In this document: positions 34,974-42,234 of the stretch, piece after piece
How the letters are laid out: every line of letters starts with the position of its first letter
How positions within the stretch are numbered: the stretch's first letter is position 1
NCBI GenBank assembly: GCA_047619685.1
Contig: JBLHLC010000005.1
Coordinates: 1-64,000, forward strand
Source of the DNA: JABDJZ01 sp047619685
GTDB taxonomy: Bacteria; Bacteroidota; Rhodothermia; Rhodothermales; UBA10348
Length of the DNA stretch: 64,000 bases
Direction: 5' to 3'
Position numbers and translations under genes: made by a program
Notes under the pieces: generated by a model
Databases searched by the model: none
Seen by the model: the letters and a program-made list of their open reading frames with translations, nothing else
Told to the model about the DNA's origin: nothing

Positions 34974-35337
34974 ATGATCTACGGCGGTCGCATTCTCGCT
35001 CTGCTCCTTCTATTCGTAAATGCTCCCATGGACCCGCCATACAGTGGTACCGTGTGGATCGATCCGGACATTATCACGGCGGAGGATGCGTCCAGTTAAG
35101 CTGGCTTCAGCTATTCGGGGCGTGGGGTTCGCACAGTGTTCGATCGTCGTCCGGCAGCATGGGTTCAGGTCGACGGTTATCTCTTCGAGGTCAGTTTCGA
35201 CGACGGGACGACCTCTGAGTTTATTGTAAATCCTGAGTTCGGAAGCGTCGCAGCCGCCCAGGGGCATGTGGAGCGCTACGCCCGCCCCATCGGCCAGCTC
35301 TCGACTACGCTGCGCCGGGATATGCGAGAGGTCTGGT
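34974..35337 (+). pseudogene. 5' part of a broken secreted-protein gene
   Basis: ATG 34974 begins a signal-like MIYGGRILALLLLFVNA, then SGTVWIDPDIITAEDASS, a TAA at 35097-35099. In the same frame the sequence continues as AGFSYSGRGVRTVFDRRPAA, WVQVDGYLFEVSFDDGTTSE and VNPEFGSV, ending in LRRDMREVW. The continuity on both sides of the stop, and a pattern (FDRR..W..V.AYLF.....DG....VNPEFGS) I recall from secreted proteins of this lineage, show that the stop lies inside a former gene. Just after VW the right end of an IS200/IS605 element begins. A sorting-type C terminus resumes on the other side at about 35712. Confidence 0.6.
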
Positions 35338-35712
35338 TGACATACTCCCCGCGCTGAAGCGCGAGGATTCTTCCATCAAACGACAGGCGCTTGAGCCCTT
35401 CCTGTCTACGAAACTGGGGAATGCCCTCCCCAGAATGTTGATCGCAGCATTGACGTCTGCGTGTTGTTCGTGTCCACAGCTAGTACAGACGAACTCCGCT
35501 TGACTCTTGCGATTCTGCTTATCACAGTGGCCGCAGAGGCTACACGTTTGGCTCGTGTATGCAGGGTTGACCTTCCTGAGAACGACGCCTCGCTTGAGGC
35601 ACACGTACTCCAGGGTCTTGACGAACTCGCCCCACGCGATATCGCTCGTCTTACGGCCGTACATCTTGACCATACCGCGCAGCTCCAGGTCCTCGATGCC
35701 GACTGTCTCCCG
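35338..35712 (-). mobile_element. IS200/IS605-family remnant with the 3' part of tnpB and its right end
   Basis: On the minus strand the remnant encodes the C-terminal third of TnpB: VGIEDLELRGMV (RuvC-II Glu), WGEFVKTLEYVCLKRG, and a zinc ribbon CSLCGHCDKQ...CTSCG. HADVNAAINILGR follows with the RuvC-III Asp. The N-terminal part and left end are missing, and no TnpA is nearby, so it is inactive as a transposon. The right end at 35338-35375 has the CGCGC-TGAA-GCGCG hairpin (35350-35363) and terminal TGACAT, typical of IS605 ends. In intact elements this end gives rise to the TnpB guide RNA. The frame runs on into the end and host DNA. Confidence 0.82.
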
Positions 35713-35849
35713 GATCCAATCAGGTAACGTGGGACGGTAGGGATGCGGCCGGCGTCCCGGTAGCGAGTGGCGTCTATTTGATCGCGGTTGTCGACGCCCA
35801 CGGCCTAGTCGGAGCCGGAAAAACGCAGTCTGTCACCGTCGTTCGGTAG
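35712..35849 (+). pseudogene. 3' tail of a secreted-protein gene (FlgD/T9SS-type sorting domain)
   Basis: Reading in the frame ending at the TAG 35847-35849 gives GSNQVTWDGRDAAGVPVASG and then VYLIAVVDAHG, ending in VTVVR. The W-D-G-R-D..G..V.SGVY signature is a C-terminal FlgD-like/T9SS sorting domain. It has no start of its own and abuts the TnpB remnant at about 35712. It is probably the other half of the gene whose 5' part ends at 35337. If so, the middle of that gene was lost. Confidence 0.6.
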
Positions 35850-35888
35850 CCAAGGCAACGGCCGAAAGAGCGGTGCTCTCGGACCAGC

Positions 35889-37949
35889 CTAACCCAGCGT
35901 CTTCTTGTCGACATAGCACCAGCCCCAGGTCTCTCCCGGTTCCATGGAGCGCATCACCGGGTGATCGGTGTCCCGGAAATGGGCGGTGGCATGTTTGTTC
36001 TTGGAACTGTCGCAGCACCCCACATATCCGCAGGTCATGCAAACCCGCAAATGAACCCACTTGTCCCCGGCCTCCAGGCAGTCTCGACACACGCCCACGG
36101 CTGTTGGCTGGACCGCAGAGAGCCCCTCCGTGTGGGCGCACCCGACGCCCGCGGCGAGGCTGACGGGCGTGACGGACCTTGAATATCCCGGTGTGGATTC
36201 CCCGGAAGAGGCCGGAGTGTCGTCGTCCAGGACCTCCAGATAGTCGTGGCCCCGGATTTCGTCGGTGAGGGCGGCGATCTGGTCCGCGCTTCGGCCCTGG
36301 TCTTTCAATAGTTGACCGAAGACCTGAACGATGCTCTCCAATTCGTCGGCAATGACGCAGTCCACACCTTGCGCGTGGAGCCCGGCTATTTCTGAAGCCT
36401 GGCGGGTCCGGACCACAATATGGACAGTTTCGCTAATGCCCCGCGCGATAGCGGCCACGCGGTGGGCCATTTGGGGGTCGTCGTCGGCAATGACCAGCGT
36501 CTTCGCCCGGTGGACACCCGCCATCTCCAGCGTGCGTCTTCGGGCATAGTTGGCGCGCAACACGGGAAGCCCAAGCGCTTCGGCCTCGTTCGCGCCGTCG
36601 GGACTGAGCGTCAGTATAACAAAGGGAATGTCCACGGTCCGGAGAACACGCACCAGCCGGCGCGCACCCTGGCCGAATCCGGCGATGACGATGTGGTTCT
36701 CGAGGTCAGGAAGGGGGCCGTGCGCTTCTACCTCGCCATCGGCCGGCATTTCTTCTGAGTCCTTCTGGAGCTTCAGCCTGATGCGGGCGCCCAGCGTATT
36801 GAGCGCCGGCGTGAGGATCATCACCAATACGGTGGCGGCTATGAAGGTCTGAGACCCCGTGCCCTCCAGACCCGCCGGAAACAGACCGGCTTCGCGGCCG
36901 CTGCGCTCAAGCACAAACGAGAACTCGCCGATCTGAGCCAGCATGAGGCCCGCTGCAGCTGCAATGGGCATGGGGTATCCCAAGGCCCGAACGCTGAGAG
37001 CCGTAGTCAGGATTTTGATCAGCAGAACGGCGGTTACCACCGCAAGCACCAGCGGAAGGTTGGTCACCAGGAAGCTCAGGTCCAGCAACATGCCCACCGA
37101 GACAAAAAACGTGGCACTGAACAGGATCTGCAGGGGCATAATTTCGCCCATCGCGTGGTCGCTGAATCGCGTTTCGCTGACGATAAGCCCCGCCAAAAAT
37201 GCTCCCAGCGAGAGGCTCACACCGGCCAGGCTGGTCAGCCAGGCTGTACCAAAGCAAATGCCGATGACCGTCAGAAGGAAGAGCTCTGGAGAACACGTCT
37301 TGGCGACGGCCTCCAGGAACACGGGCATGACACGACGGGCCACGACAATCACAAGGACGATAATGCCAGCAGCCTTCGCCAGGGCCCAAACCACGTCCAG
37401 GATGGAACCGCCCGTCCCGGAAAGTGGCGGAACCAGGAGCACCATGACGATAATCGCCAGGTCTTGAAAAATGAGCAGCCCAAGGCCCACTTGACCGTGG
37501 GGCTCGTCCATTTCGCTTCGATCACCCAGCAACTTCAAGACGATGGCCGTCGAAGAGAGGGCCACAAGAAACCCGGTGAAGAGCGCGGCTTGCCAAGACA
37601 CCCCGAACGCGACCAACGCGAGCATGGTGAGTCCGGTAGACAACCCTACCTGAAGGCCACCCCCCAGAAAGATCAACCGCTGGATTTTCGCCAGCTTCTT
37701 GAGGCTGAATTCGATGCCGATGGTGAACAGGAGGAGCAGCACACCCACCTCGGCGGCTGCATTCACCAACTCGGGCTCGTAGACCAGGCCGAGGGCTTTG
37801 GGCCCGATGAGGACGCCGGCAATCAGGAATCCGACAATGGGCACAATACCTAGTCTGTGGCAGACGTAGGCAATGCCCGCGCTGGCAAGAACCAGCAACG
37901 CGATTTCGACAAAGAAGGGCGGGGCGGCGCCGGCCGCAAGAATGGGCAT
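35889..37949 (-). CDS. KefB-type cation/proton antiporter with TrkA-N domain and C-terminal UBP zinc finger
   Basis: The start is the ATG at 37949 (MPILAAGAAPPFFVEIALLV). About 12-13 membrane helices form a CPA2 exchanger (GFLIAGVLIGP, GIEFSLKKLA, GLGLLIFQDLAII, SLGAFLAGLIVSETRF). A cytosolic Rossmann TrkA-N domain follows (HIVIAGFGQGARRLVRVL, LVIADDDPQMAHRVAAIARG). The last ~75 residues are a UBP-type zinc finger: C-x-H at CAHTEG, CRDCLEAGDKWVHLRVCMTC, GCCDSSKNKHATAHF, TDHPV and WCYVD. In eukaryotes this finger binds the ubiquitin C-terminal glycine tail. Its bacterial role is unclear and may be sensing a peptide C terminus or metal. The protein should exchange K+ or Na+ for H+ at the inner membrane, gated by nucleotide and perhaps by the finger. 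Confidence 0.88.
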   Translation of the reverse strand: MPILAAGAAPPFFVEIALLVLASAGIAYVCHRLGIVPIVGFLIAGVLIGPKALGLVYEPELVNAAAEVGVLLLLFTIGIEFSLKKLAKIQRLIFLGGGLQVGLSTGLTMLALVAFGVSWQAALFTGFLVALSSTAIVLKLLGDRSEMDEPHGQVGLGLLIFQDLAIIVMVLLVPPLSGTGGSILDVVWALAKAAGIIVLVIVVARRVMPVFLEAVAKTCSPELFLLTVIGICFGTAWLTSLAGVSLSLGAFLAGLIVSETRFSDHAMGEIMPLQILFSATFFVSVGMLLDLSFLVTNLPLVLAVVTAVLLIKILTTALSVRALGYPMPIAAAAGLMLAQIGEFSFVLERSGREAGLFPAGLEGTGSQTFIAATVLVMILTPALNTLGARIRLKLQKDSEEMPADGEVEAHGPLPDLENHIVIAGFGQGARRLVRVLRTVDIPFVILTLSPDGANEAEALGLPVLRANYARRRTLEMAGVHRAKTLVIADDDPQMAHRVAAIARGISETVHIVVRTRQASEIAGLHAQGVDCVIADELESIVQVFGQLLKDQGRSADQIAALTDEIRGHDYLEVLDDDTPASSGESTPGYSRSVTPVSLAAGVGCAHTEGLSAVQPTAVGVCRDCLEAGDKWVHLRVCMTCGYVGCCDSSKNKHATAHFRDTDHPVMRSMEPGETWGWCYVDKKTLG

Positions 37950-38101
37950 TCGGGTAGGGGTCAGCTCTCGGCGCTGTACCGTGCAGTGGAACAGCGGTTC
38001 GTGGTCATGGTCAGAATTACCAGAGGAAACCAACCAATTTGGCGAGTTGCTCCCGAGACTGTAAAGCGCGAGATTTCGGACCCGTCGAACCTCCTTCTTA
38101 T

Positions 38102-38536
38102 ATGCGCATATTTCTGCCGGTCGCCCTGCTGTTTTTGGCAGCATGCGCGTCGTCATCACCACAGACACCCGCCGAACCAAGCCCCGTCGAGGGGAGCTGG
38201 CAATGGGTTGAAACGTCCGGGGGGAAGATGGGGAGCACCCGCGGTCCCGATTCCGAACAGTACGAGCTGATTGCCCGTTTTGGGCCTGAGGGTCAGTTTG
38301 AGATAACCAAAGGTGGCGTTTCCTGGGTGTCCGGGAGTTATGCGCTTGCGGACTCGGAGCGAGGCGCCGTGGTGGAATATGCGCTGGACGCTCCACCTCC
38401 CTCCTCAACTGTGTTTTCCTTTTCCGGCCTCGGAGATCCTCCCAGGCATATGTTCAGCATCAACGCTGACAGCATCCTCGTTCTGGACGAAGGTTGTTGT
38501 GACCGCTACCAACATGTTTTCCAGAGGGCGAAATGA
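38102..38536 (+). CDS. Small lipoprotein, function unknown
   Basis: The start is ATG 38102 (MRIFLPVALLFLAACASSSP), with lipobox LAAC. The 144-residue product has a lipocalin-like or META-like beta pattern: VEGSWQWVETSGG near the start, FGPEGQFEITKGG, WVSGSYALADSERG, DSILVLDEGCCDRYQHVF at the end. This resembles small bacterial lipocalin-type domains that begin with GxW, but the match is general. It overlaps the M36 protease gene by 4 bases (ATGA), so the two are translationally coupled. It is divergent from the antiporter gene. Confidence 0.72.
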   Translation: MRIFLPVALLFLAACASSSPQTPAEPSPVEGSWQWVETSGGKMGSTRGPDSEQYELIARFGPEGQFEITKGGVSWVSGSYALADSERGAVVEYALDAPPPSSTVFSFSGLGDPPRHMFSINADSILVLDEGCCDRYQHVFQRAK

Positions 38537-41445
38537 GGCACGTATTCCTGTTTGGCGTGCTTCTGTTCGGCGCCACTTCGGTCGTTGGCCAAGTGCGTGA
38601 ACTGCGGCCCGACGATCACCCGGAATCCATTTACACCGCGTCGTCGCGGGTGCTGGAGGCATCGGGTGTCCCTGCTGTGAGCTACGGGACGGACTACCGG
38701 GCCGCACCCGGATCCCCCGAGGAGATGGCCCGGGAGTTCCTCCGCGTCCGCGGTCCGAACATGGGAATTGACGAGGCGGCCCTGCGCCATGTGGCCTCCC
38801 GCGAGACACCCGGCGGATCCCGAGCGCGGTTTGTTCAAATGGTGTCTGGCTATCCGGTTTTTGAATCCGACGTGGTGATCACGCTCGCCCCTGACGGGCG
38901 TGTGGCTTTTGTCGTCAACGGGTTCACGCCGGGTCTTCAACTGCGCGACTCCGCCTCCAAGACCGGCGGTGCATCGGCCGTGGCGGCAGCCCGCGAGTAT
39001 CTCGGTGTCTTTGGGACGCCCAATTTTGAGCGGTCGGCCCTGGTAGTGTACCAGCAGCGTGGCGTGGCCCGGCTGGTCCACAAGGTTGAGTTGAGTGTCC
39101 GGAGGGAAGTGGCCGGGGACTGGCAACTGCTGGTGGACGCAGCGTCCGGAGAAGTTATTCGCGCCGTGAACCTGGCAACCGGGCATAAGGGCGAGACCCA
39201 TTCGGCGGCCCGCCCGGGCAGACTGGAGAGTCCCGCCTCCGCTCCGGCGGCGAACAGCCCGGCCTCCGCTCCAACAGGGAACAGCCCCGCCGTCCACGTC
39301 AATCGGGTGGCTATGACGCGTGTGGACGCTACTGGCTGGGTATTCGACCCGGACCCGTTGTCTACGGCGGGGGCCACATACGGCGTTGGGGTCGAGGATG
39401 CCGATGACGCAGACTCACAGATTCTCACAGACCAGCTTGTACAGGTCACGCTACCGGATGTGTCATTTGACGGCACGACCTACCTGCTGGAGGGACCATA
39501 CATCAGGATAACGGACGTCGAAGCCCCCAATGATGGTGTCTTCGGTCACGACACCCCCGAGTTTCATTTTACCCGGGCGGATTCGTCGTTCGAAGCGGTC
39601 AACGCGTACTACCATGTCGACAAGTCCCTGCGATATGTCAATGAAACGCTCGGATTTCCGCTGAAACCCTATCAGTACGACGAAGGGTTATTGGTTGACC
39701 CGCACGGATGGTCCGGCGAGGACAACTCGTCCTACTCGTCCTTCGCGGGGCTGCTCAGCTTTGGAGAGGGTGGGGTGGATGACGCCGAAGACTCCGACGT
39801 GATTCTGCACGAGTTGGGCCACGGAATGCATGATTGGCTTACAAACGGTGGGCTGTCCCAAGTGGACGGTCTGAGTGAAGGCAGCGGCGACTACTGGACG
39901 AACTCGTATAATCGAAGCCTTGGACTGTGGGGCACGGCCGAGGAACGCGCCTGGGTGTTCCACTGGGATGGGCACAATGAGTTTTGGGACGGGCGGACGA
40001 CGGCCTACGACGCGCACTATCCCGACGAGCTCAGCGGCTCGATCCATACCGATGGTCAGATCTGGGCGTCCTCTCTGATGGAAATCTGGGAGCAATTGGG
40101 CCGGGAGACAACGGACCTGTTGTTCCTGGAAGCTTTGTCCATGACCGGCCCCTCGACTTCTCAGTCCGATGCCGCCTTCGCGTTTATGCAGGCGGACACG
40201 CTGCTGAACGCCGGGGCGAACTCGGATGTCATCAGGGATGTATTCCTGCGTAGAGGATATCTGTTGAGAGCCAATTTTGACGCCTCGAAACGGGCGGGGG
40301 TGCCGCCTCTCTTGGTGGACTTTTCCGACGCCTCCTTCGCCGCCGGTGCCGGGATTGAGACCTGGGCCTGGGATCTTGATGGAGACGGCACGACCGACGC
40401 TACCGGTCAGACGCCCAGCTACACGTACGAAGATCCCGGCCTGTATACGGTGTCACTCACCGTCACGGCCAATGGCGCGGAGACGTCAATAACCTTATTG
40501 GATTACGTTTCGGTCAACGAAGGAGTATATCTCTGGCAGGGAGGCGACGATCAGTTTGATCGAAGCGGCACCTACATCCGAAACCATCTCCTGCTCAGAA
40601 AACTCCCGAACGCCTACTCCAAGTCAGCGAGCATCCACTCTCCACTGACAGGGTATGACGCCGTGTTCGTGTCCCTGGGTTCGTACGCGACGGGTGCGAC
40701 GCCGCTGGAGGGCGGCAATGTCGAGGCACTGAGGGCCTACATCCAGGGTGGCGGAAGTGTATTCCTGGATGGATCGGAAGCTCTGGGGTTTGACCAGGCG
40801 GAAGATGACGCGTTTCTGGCCCTGTTCGGAATCAGCGAGTCGGAAGACGGGACCTCGGATGACGTGCCCGTGCAGAACCTGACCGGTCACCCGCTGGCAC
40901 TGACCGCGGGTATGACGTTTACGGGGACAACCCAGATCGGACTGAACTACATAGACCGGTTTACGCCCGAGCCGCCCGCGCTCGCCGCGTTTGTCGAGAC
41001 GGGGTACGGCACGGTTGGCGTTCAGAACGAACTCCCGGGTGGGGGGAAGACGTTTGCCATGTCCTACGCGCTGGGGCTATTGGACGACGGGGATCACCCG
41101 AGCACGCGCACGGCCTTGCTGGATCGGATCCTTCAGTTCTTCGAGGTCGGGTTGTTCGTCGGAACGGATTCGGAAGACCTGCCCGAAGCGTTTGGCCTGG
41201 ACCCGATCTATCCGAATCCGTTCTCGTCGGCGGCGACCGTGCGCTTCAGGCTGTCAACGGCGTCCGAGGTTACGCTGTCCGTCTATAACACGCTGGGACA
41301 GCGTGTTATAGAGCGGGCAGAGTTTCTGACTGCCGGTGAGCATACGCGCACCCTGGAAGGAGACGCGCTCCCCAGCGGCACCTACTTCGTGAGGCTTTCC
41401 GCTGGGGAGCGCGTCTCCCGCCAGACTGTGACGGTGGTGCGGTAG
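38533..41445 (+). CDS. M36-type (fungalysin) zinc metalloprotease with PKD and T9SS sorting domains
   Basis: The 970-residue protein has a signal peptide (MRHVFLFGVLLFGATSVVG). A propeptide follows with FTP/PepSY-like folds (REFLRVRGPNMGIDEAALRH; VYQQRGVARLVHKVELS) and a Ser/Pro/Ala repeat linker. The peptidase domain has HELGH at 426-430 and the third ligand Glu449 in LSEGSGDYW, with a later GSIHTDGQIWASSL. A PKD domain (ANFDASKRAG, DFSDAS, WAWDLDGDG) and a long beta-rich region come next. A C-terminal T9SS domain ends it: IYPNPFSSAATV, VYNTLGQRV, LPSGTYFVRL. It should be exported as a zymogen, sorted by T9SS and activated outside. It is made together with the upstream lipoprotein. Confidence 0.9.
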   Translation: MRHVFLFGVLLFGATSVVGQVRELRPDDHPESIYTASSRVLEASGVPAVSYGTDYRAAPGSPEEMAREFLRVRGPNMGIDEAALRHVASRETPGGSRARFVQMVSGYPVFESDVVITLAPDGRVAFVVNGFTPGLQLRDSASKTGGASAVAAAREYLGVFGTPNFERSALVVYQQRGVARLVHKVELSVRREVAGDWQLLVDAASGEVIRAVNLATGHKGETHSAARPGRLESPASAPAANSPASAPTGNSPAVHVNRVAMTRVDATGWVFDPDPLSTAGATYGVGVEDADDADSQILTDQLVQVTLPDVSFDGTTYLLEGPYIRITDVEAPNDGVFGHDTPEFHFTRADSSFEAVNAYYHVDKSLRYVNETLGFPLKPYQYDEGLLVDPHGWSGEDNSSYSSFAGLLSFGEGGVDDAEDSDVILHELGHGMHDWLTNGGLSQVDGLSEGSGDYWTNSYNRSLGLWGTAEERAWVFHWDGHNEFWDGRTTAYDAHYPDELSGSIHTDGQIWASSLMEIWEQLGRETTDLLFLEALSMTGPSTSQSDAAFAFMQADTLLNAGANSDVIRDVFLRRGYLLRANFDASKRAGVPPLLVDFSDASFAAGAGIETWAWDLDGDGTTDATGQTPSYTYEDPGLYTVSLTVTANGAETSITLLDYVSVNEGVYLWQGGDDQFDRSGTYIRNHLLLRKLPNAYSKSASIHSPLTGYDAVFVSLGSYATGATPLEGGNVEALRAYIQGGGSVFLDGSEALGFDQAEDDAFLALFGISESEDGTSDDVPVQNLTGHPLALTAGMTFTGTTQIGLNYIDRFTPEPPALAAFVETGYGTVGVQNELPGGGKTFAMSYALGLLDDGDHPSTRTALLDRILQFFEVGLFVGTDSEDLPEAFGLDPIYPNPFSSAATVRFRLSTASEVTLSVYNTLGQRVIERAEFLTAGEHTRTLEGDALPSGTYFVRLSAGERVSRQTVTVVR
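41282..41312. repeat. Perfect 13-bp inverted repeat inside the protease coding sequence
   Basis: TCTATAACACGCT (41282-41294) and AGCGTGTTATAGA (41300-41312) are exact reverse complements around GGGAC. They lie in codons for VYNTLGQRVIE of the sorting domain. Related sorting domains encode the same residues without needing this symmetry, so the hairpin could act on mRNA decay, attenuation or protein binding. Confidence 0.6.
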
Positions 41446-41468
41446 ACCGCAGGCCTTCGGCCCGCGGT
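41446..41468. terminator. Bidirectional terminator hairpin
   Basis: ACCGC-a-GGCC (41446-41455), loop TTC, GGCC-c-GCGGT (41459-41468) forms a stem with one A/C mismatch. It sits exactly in the 27-base space between convergent genes. It lacks a T-run on either side. Confidence 0.55.
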
Positions 41469-41472
41469 ATCC

Positions 41473-42129
41473 CTAGTTCTGCTGGGCCTCGATCTTGGTC
41501 CGGTACTCCTCGGTGGCGTAGATGGCGATTTCCACGCGCCGGTTCTGCGCACGGCCAGCCGCAGTGTCGTTTTCCGTCACGGGCTGAGCTTCGCCATACC
41601 CCACGGTCGAGAGGCGTTGGGCTGGGACAGCTTGCTGCAGCAGGTAGTTGGCTGCTGCCTGCGCACGTCGTTCGGAGAGGGCCTGATTGTAGTCCGCGGC
41701 TCCGCTGGCGTCGGTGTGTCCGGCGACTACGACTTCGGTGCCTTCATATTGCTTCAGGCTGGTCGCAAGACTGGCCAGCGAAGTCTTGGACGCGTCGGAC
41801 ATCTCGGACGAGTTGACGGCAAACAGGATGGCGGAGTCGAAAGTCACCAAGATGCCTTCGCCGACACGTTCTACATTCGCGCCTTCGAGCGACTGCTCCA
41901 GTTCCTCGGCCTGCTTGTCCATTTGACGCCCGATGACGGCACCGACAACGCCGCCGGCGGCCGCACCAATGATGGCACCAGTGACCGGCTTGTCAGCGGA
42001 CTTCTTGCCAATGAGGCCGCCTATGGCTGCGCCGGCAGCTGCGCCGATGGCCGCACCGCGCTCGGTCTTGTTCAGGGTGGAACAGGCTCCTATCGACAAA
42101 GCCAAAAAAACTATCAGGAGAGACTTCAT
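41473..42129 (-). CDS. OmpA-family outer-membrane lipoprotein with glycine-zipper region
   Basis: The start is the ATG at 42129 (MKSLLIVFLALSIGACSTLN, lipobox IGAC). The next ~70 residues are a glycine zipper (GAAIGAAAGAAIGGLIGKKS; GAIIGAAAGGVVGAVIG) that can insert in or stack on membranes. The C-terminal OmpA domain binds peptidoglycan: ILVTFDSAILF, VVAGHTDASGAADYNQALSE with RRAQAAANYL, and NRRVEIAIY. The architecture matches YiaD-like lipoproteins. It probably tethers the outer membrane to the cell wall. It is divergent from the Rieske-ThDP gene with about 105 bases between. Confidence 0.9.
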   Translation of the reverse strand: MKSLLIVFLALSIGACSTLNKTERGAAIGAAAGAAIGGLIGKKSADKPVTGAIIGAAAGGVVGAVIGRQMDKQAEELEQSLEGANVERVGEGILVTFDSAILFAVNSSEMSDASKTSLASLATSLKQYEGTEVVVAGHTDASGAADYNQALSERRAQAAANYLLQQAVPAQRLSTVGYGEAQPVTENDTAAGRAQNRRVEIAIYATEEYRTKIEAQQN

Positions 42130-42234
42130 TTGAGGTGAGGTGTGGGTACTGTGGGAGATCAGCGTTTGTAACAGTCGGAGACGGCCGCCAACGTACCGTT
42201 GTCCCAGTAGTTCTAGCCAGTTATCCCTGAAAGC

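Noticed and set aside
35338..35712. Active TnpB nuclease / transposon
   Set aside because: Only the C-terminal third is present, the RuvC-I region and left end are absent, and no TnpA is nearby.
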